A stretch of 19,128 nucleotides of DNA from the NCBI GenBank assembly GCA_036403035.1, contig DASWRT010000096.1, positions 1 to 19,128 on the forward strand, in the 5' to 3' direction. The position numbers were made by a program, and so were the translations under genes. The stretch's first letter is position 1. Each line of letters begins with the position of its first letter. Positions 13,927 to 19,128 of the stretch are shown here, in pieces. Under the pieces are notes generated by a model, which was not told where the DNA came from, made no database searches, and saw only the letters and a program-made list of their open reading frames with translations. The DNA comes from DASWRT01 sp036403035 (GTDB lineage: Bacteria; Pseudomonadota; Alphaproteobacteria; ATCC43930; CGMCC-115725).

Positions 13927-15273
13927 GTGAGGAATATCACAAGCGGCAACGGGACCACGGGCGCAACCGCCGCGATGGCGTGCGACGTGCTGGTCATCGG
14001 CGGCGGGCCGGCGGGTTCCACCGCCGCGGCGCTCCTTGCGGAGCGCGGCCGGAGCGTGGTGCTGCTGGAGAAGGATGCCCATCCCCGCTTCCACATCGGC
14101 GAATCCCTTCTCCCGCAGAATCTGGCCGTCTTCGAACGGCTCGGCCTGCTCGACGAGATCGCGAAGCTCGGCGTGTACAAGCCGGGCGCGGAGTTCGTTT
14201 CGGATGCGCATGGCGGCAAGCGGGTCGTCTTCGATTTCTCGACCGGGATCGACCAGCGCTATACCTACAGCTTTCAGGTCCGGCGTGCCGAGTTCGACGC
14301 CCTGCTTTTCGATAACGCGAAACGGAAAGGCGCCGCCGCGCACGAGAACGTCCGCGTGGTCGACGTCCAGTTCGCACCGGCGGGCGGCGACCGGCGATCC
14401 CTGGTCACGGCCGAGGACGGCGCCGGCGGCGGGCAACGGCAGTGGGCGCCGCGCTTCGTTATCGACGCATCCGGGCGCGACACGTTCTTCGCCGGCCGGT
14501 CCGGCGAGAAGACCGCCGATAAGAACAACTCGACAGCTGCGGTCTTCGCCCATTTCAGGAACGTCGCGCGCCGGTCCGGGCGCGAGGAAGGCAACATCTC
14601 GGTCCACCTCTTCGACCAGGGGTGGTGCTGGATGATCCCGCTCCCGGACGACACGATGAGCATCGGGCTGGTCAGCAATCCCGACTTCTTCAAGGCGCGG
14701 AAGGCCGACGTCAAGGCGCTGTTCCTCGATACGCTGGCGGCGACGCCGAGCATCGCCGCTCGGATGACCGACGCCGAGCTGATCTCGCCGGTGACGTCGA
14801 CCGGCAACTACTCCTACCACTCGAGTTCCATGGTGGGGGACGGCTACATCCTGATTGGCGACGCGTTCGCCTTCATCGACCCGATCTTCTCCAGCGGCGT
14901 GCTGCTGGCGATGACCGGCGCCGTTCTCGGCGCCGACGCGGTCGAAGCCTGGCTTACCGACCCGAAAAGCGCCGAGCCGCTGTTCCGCGAGTTCGACCGC
15001 CGCGTGCGCTACGCGCTCGATTCGCTGTCCTGGCTGATCTACCGGATCAACACGCCGGTGCTGCGCGACATGTTCATGGAGCCGCAGAACCGGTTCCGGA
15101 TGCGCGAGGGTCTGGTGTCGCTCCTCGCCGGGAACGTGCATGCGCCCAAGGGACTCGCCCTGCCGGTCCTCGCCTTCAAGACGGCGTACTACTTCCTGTC
15201 CGCGGCGCGCCGGCTCGGCTTCCGACTGGGGTCCGGCGGCTTGTCGAAGAGCGCGCCCGCCTCCGCCACCTGA
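13927..15273 (+). CDS. Flavin-dependent halogenase-like FAD monooxygenase
   Basis: A 448-residue FAD enzyme of the flavin-dependent halogenase/geranylgeranyl-reductase-like superfamily. GGGPAGST (25-32) is the dinucleotide-binding loop. FHIGESLLP follows it as in halogenases. WCWMIP (233-238) is the full WxWxIP halogenase signature, and GDAFAFIDPIFSSG is the second FAD motif. Lys85 in VYKPGAEF lies where variant FADH2 halogenases carry the catalytic lysine. It could chlorinate or brominate the aryl head, since xanthomonadins are brominated aryl polyenes, but many relatives act as plain monooxygenases or reductases. GTG 13927 follows a GGGGAG site; ATG 13975 (residue 17) is an alternative start. 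It stands alone on the plus strand between the glycosyltransferase and the DUF218 gene. Confidence 0.8.
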   Translation: MRNITSGNGTTGATAAMACDVLVIGGGPAGSTAAALLAERGRSVVLLEKDAHPRFHIGESLLPQNLAVFERLGLLDEIAKLGVYKPGAEFVSDAHGGKRVVFDFSTGIDQRYTYSFQVRRAEFDALLFDNAKRKGAAAHENVRVVDVQFAPAGGDRRSLVTAEDGAGGGQRQWAPRFVIDASGRDTFFAGRSGEKTADKNNSTAAVFAHFRNVARRSGREEGNISVHLFDQGWCWMIPLPDDTMSIGLVSNPDFFKARKADVKALFLDTLAATPSIAARMTDAELISPVTSTGNYSYHSSSMVGDGYILIGDAFAFIDPIFSSGVLLAMTGAVLGADAVEAWLTDPKSAEPLFREFDRRVRYALDSLSWLIYRINTPVLRDMFMEPQNRFRMREGLVSLLAGNVHAPKGLALPVLAFKTAYYFLSAARRLGFRLGSGGLSKSAPASAT

Positions 15274-15276
15274 GCC

Positions 15277-15311
15277 TCACCTGCTTGGCGGCGGCGGACG
15301 GTGTCAGGTGA
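15277..15311. terminator. Weak inverted repeat between convergent genes
   Basis: TCACCTG (15277-15283) pairs with CAGGTGA (15305-15311), a 7-base stem with a 21-base loop. It lies in the 30-base gap between the halogenase-like gene and the convergent DUF218 gene and includes the DUF218 stop. It could act as a shared terminator, but the loop is long and there is no U tract. Confidence 0.25.
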
Positions 15312-16005
15312 TCCGCGCCGCCATTCGCCGGTTTCCGCTGAGTCGGGCGTAGGTCCGCCCGACGACGTACCAGTGGATGAAGAATGCTTCCCGTGCCAGG
15401 AGGAGCATGTCGCGGACGGTCCAGCAGGGCCGCTCTTCGGCCGCGCACGGGACGTGCTCGATGCCGAGGCCGCGGGCGAGCAGCGCCGCTCGCGCGAGAT
15501 GGAACCGGCTCGTCACGAGCAGCAGCGGCAACTCGGCGCTCGGGTGCGGGAATGCCGCGCGGTATTCCTGCAGGTTCTCCAGCGTGTGGCGGGAGCGATC
15601 CTCGATCGAGATCCGCGCCGCCGGAAATCCGTTCGCGATGAGGTACCGGCGACCGATCTCCGCCTCGGAAGGCTGTCCCTCCGTCGTCGGTCCGCCGAGC
15701 ACGATGATCCGCGCCGCCGGGTTGCTCCGGCTCAACGCCAAGGCACGGTCGAGCCGGGCGCGGTACGCCCGCTCCGGCACGCCGCGCCGCGAACGCATGC
15801 CGAGAACAAGCACGGCATTTCCGGCAGCCGAAGGCAAGGTGCGCCGGGCAACGGCGAACGCATGGACGCAGGCGGCGGCGATGGTCAGCCCGCCGCTGAC
15901 CGCCGCGACAACAAGCGACAGAGCCAGCATCGCGAACCCGTCGAGCCGGACGAGCGAGCGCACAGGCGCCGCACGGCTTCGGTCGCGGAGGTGGTCGGAG
16001 ATCAT
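15304..16005 (-). CDS. DUF218 (YdcF/SanA/ElyC-like) membrane-anchored protein
   Basis: A 233-residue protein with one N-terminal membrane span (about 24-47) and a DUF218 domain after it. Family motifs visible are AVLVLGMR (about 63-70), ARIIVLGGPTTEGQPSEAE (about 98-116), RSRHTLENL and VTSRFHLARA. Members such as SanA, ElyC and YdcF are envelope-associated proteins linked to barrier function and undecaprenyl-phosphate-dependent pathways, with no settled catalytic activity. The gene is convergent with the halogenase-like gene and divergent from mipA. No ribosome binding site of note is seen. Whether it takes part in the polyene pathway or is only a neighbour cannot be told from position. Confidence 0.88.
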   Translation of the reverse strand: MISDHLRDRSRAAPVRSLVRLDGFAMLALSLVVAAVSGGLTIAAACVHAFAVARRTLPSAAGNAVLVLGMRSRRGVPERAYRARLDRALALSRSNPAARIIVLGGPTTEGQPSEAEIGRRYLIANGFPAARISIEDRSRHTLENLQEYRAAFPHPSAELPLLLVTSRFHLARAALLARGLGIEHVPCAAEERPCWTVRDMLLLAREAFFIHWYVVGRTYARLSGNRRMAARIT

Positions 16006-16122
16006 GCGATCGGCTTGGCTGGCTCGATGGTCGCTCGTCCGCCCGGACGGAAAACCGACCGCGGCTCTCGTGAGGAATTTATGGCGCGCATCAGAGAATC
16101 GCTTTAGCTAGGCCCTATTGCA

Positions 16123-16140
16123 ATTCGGTTTTATTCGGTT
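16123..16140 (+). repeat. Short direct repeat upstream of the MipA/OmpV gene
   Basis: ATTCGGTT occurs twice, at 16123-16130 and 16133-16140, one helical turn apart. It lies 16 to 33 bases before the TTG start of the outer-membrane protein gene and could be a regulator binding site. No regulator gene is adjacent. Confidence 0.4.
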
Positions 16141-16155
16141 CCGGACGGGATAGTC

Positions 16156-17055
16156 TTGAAGCACCTTCTCGCTACGGCGGCGATGGCAGCCGCCGCCGGC
16201 CTGATCGCGGCAGCCGCCACCGCGGCGGAGAACGGCAGCGCCGCCGCCGACAGCGGCAATGGCGCCAGCAACAACAAGGCATTGTTCGAGATCGGCGTCG
16301 CCGGAGGCGTCGGATGGATACCCGACTACCCTGCCGCCGCGCAGAACCACGTACAAGGACTGGCGCTGCCTTACGTCATCTATCGCGGACAGGTATTGCA
16401 GAGCGACGAGACCGGCATCCGCGGCAAGCTGTACCGCTCCCGGGCGATCGAATTCGACCTCAGCTTCGGCGGCGCCCTGCGGGCCTCGTCGCGCGACAAC
16501 CGCGCCCGCGAGGGCATGCCCGACCTCGACTATCTCGGCGAGATCGGGCCCAGCGTGCGGATCCACGCGTACCGCGATCCCGACGCCGGCAGCGTCGATG
16601 TCGAGCTGCCGGTGCGGAGCGCCTTCTCCACCGATTTCTCCCGCATCGACTATCGCGGCTTCGTCTTCGCGCCGGAGCTTTCCTATACGCTGCCGAACCT
16701 CGTATTCCAGGACAGCCGCTGGAAGACGAGCATCGGGCCGATCTTCGCGACCGGCCGCCTGATGGACTATTTCTATCACGTCGATCAGCGCTTTGCCCTG
16801 CCGGACCGGCCGGCGTTCGACGCCCATGGCGGCTATCTCGGGTCGCGCCTCCAGAGTTCCTACAAGGTGCCGATCAACGGTCGGCTTTCCGTGTTCGCGG
16901 CGGGCCGAGTCGAAACCTTCGCCGGAGCCACCAACCACGACAGTCCGCTGTTCAAGCGCGACGTCAATTTCTCGATCGGCGCCGGCCTGACGTTCTCGCT
17001 CTACCGCTCGGACGCGCGCAGCGACGTTCCGGCCGACACCGTCGACTTCCCGTGA
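16156..17055 (+). CDS. MipA/OmpV family outer-membrane protein
   Basis: A 299-residue outer-membrane beta-barrel. The signal peptide covers residues 1-24 (Lys2, then an Ala-rich hydrophobic core) and is probably cut before Glu25. The mature protein shows the family pattern of strands beginning with FEIGVAGGVGWIPDYPAAAQ, then LALPYVIYRGQVLQSDE, and ending with a C-terminal strand FSIGAGLTFSLYRS. MipA/OmpV proteins are barrel scaffolding or channel-like proteins; MipA in E. coli links murein hydrolase and synthase. The start is TTG at 16156. An ATG at 16183 would lose the basic n-region of the signal, so TTG is preferred. It is divergent from the DUF218 gene and convergent with the entericidin-like gene. 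Confidence 0.88.
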   Translation: MKHLLATAAMAAAAGLIAAAATAAENGSAAADSGNGASNNKALFEIGVAGGVGWIPDYPAAAQNHVQGLALPYVIYRGQVLQSDETGIRGKLYRSRAIEFDLSFGGALRASSRDNRAREGMPDLDYLGEIGPSVRIHAYRDPDAGSVDVELPVRSAFSTDFSRIDYRGFVFAPELSYTLPNLVFQDSRWKTSIGPIFATGRLMDYFYHVDQRFALPDRPAFDAHGGYLGSRLQSSYKVPINGRLSVFAAGRVETFAGATNHDSPLFKRDVNFSIGAGLTFSLYRSDARSDVPADTVDFP

Positions 17056-17080
17056 TGCGGGAAGGGCTCACGCGCCCTTC
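17046..17080. terminator. Two overlapping hairpins between convergent genes
   Basis: CTTCCCG (17046-17052) pairs with CGGGAAG (17058-17064) around a 5-base loop that holds the stop codon of the MipA/OmpV gene. GAAGGGC (17061-17067) pairs with GCCCTTC (17074-17080) around a 6-base loop that holds the stop of the entericidin-like gene. They share bases 17061-17064, so both cannot form fully at once. They probably act as compact terminators for the two convergent genes. Confidence 0.55.
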
Positions 17081-17229
17081 TCGCGCGCCTTGCCGCTGAT
17101 CTTGGCACCGAGGTGCGAGAGGTCTTCGCCGAACCCTTCCATCGTCCGGCAGGATGAGAGCGCCACGCAGGCGGCGACGAGAACCGCGCCGATCGCGACG
17201 AGTTGGGAGAGGGGCCTTCTTCGCTTCAT
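17068..17229 (-). CDS. Entericidin-like small lipoprotein
   Basis: A 53-residue lipoprotein read on the minus strand from ATG at 17229 to TGA at 17068-17070. A basic start (MKRRR), a hydrophobic core and the lipobox LSSC, with lipidated Cys27, form a signal peptide. The mature 27 residues (RTMEGFGEDLSHLGAKISGK) match the entericidin pattern of Gly-x-Gly-Glu-Asp, then a short amphipathic helix with alternating Gly/Ala and Lys. Entericidin A/B are small envelope lipoproteins; B is described as a cell-lysis factor countered by A. Only one copy is seen here, with no partner beside it. The ribosome binding site is weak. Its 3' end is 12 bases from the convergent MipA/OmpV gene. Confidence 0.72.
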   Translation of the reverse strand: MKRRRPLSQLVAIGAVLVAACVALSSCRTMEGFGEDLSHLGAKISGKAREKGA

Positions 17230-17483
17230 GCCATTTCACGAGGACGTGGCGTATCCGAAGTTCTTCACGCGACGGTTTAGCATGTAGCGCGCGAGCGTGC
17301 ACGGACCGCGCGCCGGTCGCCGCTGATGTCGAAAATTTGGCACAGCGACGGATACGGGGTGATGGACGTCACTGCGAACCCCGGTCGCCGACTGTATTTC
17401 TTCCGGATCGTCGGCCCGCCTTGCTATCTTATGGCGACAGCTCGGCCCCGGTCGGCCTTGATCGATATAACAGCGGTTCAGGG

Positions 17484-19128
17484 ATGCGCTTCGCTCGGCT
17501 ATTGATCCCGTGGTTGAGTACCGTCGTGCTCGCCCTCGCTTCGTTTTCCGCCGCGGCCCAGGATCGCGGCCTGCCCACCGCCGACACGGGCAACGAGCAG
17601 CGGCTCGCGCTGGTGATCGGCAACGGCGGCTATCCTGAAGCGCCCTTGCGCAATCCGGTCAACGACGCGACGGCGATGGGTCGGACGCTGAAGAAGCTCA
17701 ACTTCCAGGTCGTCGAGCTGCACGACGCATCGAGGAAGCAGATCGCCCAGGCGATCCTCGATTTCGGAGAGAAGCTGAAGCGCGGCGGCGTCGGCCTGTT
17801 CTACTACGCCGGCCACGGCGTCCAGGTCAGGGGCCAGAACTACCTCGTACCGGTCGATGCAAGCATTACGTCGGAAGGGTCGATCGGCTTCGAAGCCATC
17901 GCCGTCGAATCCGTGACGGACCAGATGGGCGACGCCGGAAACCGCATCAACCTGATCATCCTCGACGCCTGCCGCAACAACCCGTTCGAGCGCCGGCTGC
18001 GCGGCGGCCCGCGCGGTCTGGCGGCGATGGATGCCGCCCGCGGCACGCTGATCGCCTATGCGACGGCGCCGGGCTCGACCGCCGCAGACGGCGACGGCCA
18101 GAACGGGCTCTACACCGAGGAGCTGCTGCGCTCGCTGCGCGAGCCGGGCCTCAAGGTCGAGGAAGTGTTCAAGCGCGTCCGCACCGGCGTTGTGCAGAAG
18201 ACGAACGGCCAGCAGACGCCGTGGGAGTCCTCCTCGCTGACCGGCGATTTCGTCTTCAACCAGACGATCATCATCCAGCCGCCGCCCGCGCAGGCCGCAT
18301 CGCCTCCGCCGGCCGCCACGGTCGCCGCGCTACCGCCCGGCGGCGGCGACCGTGAGGTCGTGTTCTGGGAATCGGTCCGCAACAGCTCCGACGCGGCGGA
18401 TTACGACGAATATCTCCGCCGCTATCCGACCGGCACATTCGCCGATCTGGCGCGGCTCCGCATCGAACGGCTGTCGAAGCAGACCGACAAGCGCGAGCCG
18501 TCCCAGCCGGCGGCGGCTGCTGCGCCCGCGGTGGTTGCGCCCGCACCGGCGGCGGCGGCCGTCGTCGCCGATGCCCCCGAGGAATTCAGCGGCGCGTTTC
18601 TTACGAAGAAGCGTGTCAACGTCCGCTCCGGGCCGGCAAGCGGCGCAAAGGTGGTCCAGACGCTGGAGCCGGGAGCGCGTGTCTCGGCGACCGGCCGGCT
18701 GCCCGCCAAGGGCTGGACGCGTATCGCGCTGAAGGATGGCTCGCAGGAAGGCTGGGTTACGAGCAACTTGCTTGAGACCGAGCAGGAGGCCGCCGCGCGC
18801 AAGGCCGAAGAGGAAGAGGCCGCGCAGCGACGCGAGGCGAAGCGCGCCGATGAGGGCCGCGCTACCGCCGAGGCGGAGCGCAATTTCCGCGAGGCGCAGC
18901 ATCAGATCCACGCGCAGCGCGAGCTTGCCGTGCAGCAGAAGCGCGACGTGCAGGAGCGCAAGAAGCGCAGCAGCGATGCCGCGCCGAAGCAGCGCTCATT
19001 GGCTCCGCAGGCTTCGGCTCCGGCAGCCGCGCCGCCGCCGGCCGCCGCGGAACCGGCACAGCATCCGGGCGCCTTCCGCCGCTTCTTCAATGACGTGAAG
19101 GATAGTTTCAGCGGCTCCAAGGCGGCGC
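17484..19128 (+). CDS. Caspase-like (C14) protein with SH3 and coiled-coil parts, 3' end outside window
   Basis: At least 548 residues, open at the window edge. A signal peptide (1-25, ending SAAA before QD) directs export. The caspase p20-like domain spans about 39-255 with catalytic His111 in YYAGHGVQ and Cys163 in LDACRNNPF. A proline/alanine linker follows, then a short helical repeat at about 290-330 (FWESVRNSSDAADYDEYLRRYP). A bacterial SH3 domain lies at about 372-430 (VNVRSGPASG to EGWVTSNLLE). An Ala/Glu/Arg-rich coiled coil (about 430-500) and an Ala/Pro-rich tail come last. Such exported caspase homologues are common in Alphaproteobacteria, and most have no known substrate. The SH3b domain suggests cell-wall binding. 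The ATG at 17484 begins the signal peptide. The C-terminus cannot be judged here. Confidence 0.88.
   Translation, partial: MRFARLLIPWLSTVVLALASFSAAAQDRGLPTADTGNEQRLALVIGNGGYPEAPLRNPVNDATAMGRTLKKLNFQVVELHDASRKQIAQAILDFGEKLKRGGVGLFYYAGHGVQVRGQNYLVPVDASITSEGSIGFEAIAVESVTDQMGDAGNRINLIILDACRNNPFERRLRGGPRGLAAMDAARGTLIAYATAPGSTAADGDGQNGLYTEELLRSLREPGLKVEEVFKRVRTGVVQKTNGQQTPWESSSLTGDFVFNQTIIIQPPPAQAASPPPAATVAALPPGGGDREVVFWESVRNSSDAADYDEYLRRYPTGTFADLARLRIERLSKQTDKREPSQPAAAAAPAVVAPAPAAAAVVADAPEEFSGAFLTKKRVNVRSGPASGAKVVQTLEPGARVSATGRLPAKGWTRIALKDGSQEGWVTSNLLETEQEAAARKAEEEEAAQRREAKRADEGRATAEAERNFREAQHQIHAQRELAVQQKRDVQERKKRSSDAAPKQRSLAPQASAPAAAPPPAAAEPAQHPGAFRRFFNDVKDSFSGSKAA

Noticed and set aside
12840..14315. 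491-codon plus-strand reading frame
   Set aside because: Antisense to the glycosyltransferase and out of frame with the halogenase-like gene; Arg-rich, no domain.
16964..17302. 112-codon minus-strand reading frame
   Set aside because: It is an Arg-rich frame shadow. The same strand in another frame encodes the entericidin-like lipoprotein with a proper signal and lipobox.
17338..17355. TGGCAC resembling half of a sigma-54 promoter
   Set aside because: The matching GC element at the right distance is absent, and nothing else supports sigma-54 control.

Overview
The window is high-GC DNA whose gene content suggests a Gram-negative, probably alphaproteobacterial, chromosome. The reasons are the LolA-like, MMPL and MipA/OmpV envelope proteins, an entericidin-type lipoprotein, a caspase/SH3 periplasmic protein and frequent GTG/TTG starts. 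No rRNA, tRNA, CRISPR array, transposase or integrase was seen. The genus cannot be fixed from this sequence.

Layout. 1-564: no convincing gene, only short gene-like remnants and a small tandem repeat. 565-1550: a VOC (glyoxalase-fold) protein translationally coupled to a two-CBS-domain protein. 1594-2631 (minus): a polysaccharide deacetylase resembling the exosortase-associated type. 2632-2739: an AT-rich divergent promoter region. 2740-12425 (plus): a compact 11-gene operon encoding an acyl carrier protein, a COG4648-like membrane protein, an AMP-forming acyl/aryl ligase, a FabZ/ApeI-like dehydratase, an LpxL-like acyltransferase, a LolA-like protein, an MMPL exporter, an active-site-complete ketosynthase, a chain-length-factor-like partner, an ApeP-like dehydratase and a FabG-like ketoreductase. 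12442-12484: a strong hairpin ending the operon. 12497-13808 (minus): a small lipoprotein and a family 2 glycosyltransferase. 13927-15273 (plus): a flavin-dependent halogenase-like enzyme. 15304-16005 (minus): a DUF218/YdcF-SanA protein. 16156-17055 (plus): a MipA/OmpV outer-membrane protein. 17068-17229 (minus): a 53-residue entericidin-like lipoprotein. 17484 to the window end (plus): a caspase-like protein cut by the window edge.

The central operon has the parts list and logic of aryl-polyene (APE/xanthomonadin/flexirubin-type) type II polyketide clusters. The ligase would load an aryl acid on the ACP. The KS-CLF pair would extend it with malonyl units, and the KR with two hotdog dehydratases would make the conjugated polyene. 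The acyltransferase (and possibly the glycosyltransferase) would attach it to a lipid head, and the LolA-like protein with the MMPL pump would move the lipid toward the outer membrane. The adjacent halogenase-like enzyme keeps the WxWxIP motif and a candidate catalytic lysine. This suggests a halogenated or otherwise oxidatively tailored product. The set is leaner than the classical APE cluster: one ACP, one full KS, and no thioesterase or aryl-acid-forming enzyme in view. Product and pathway are inferred, not shown.
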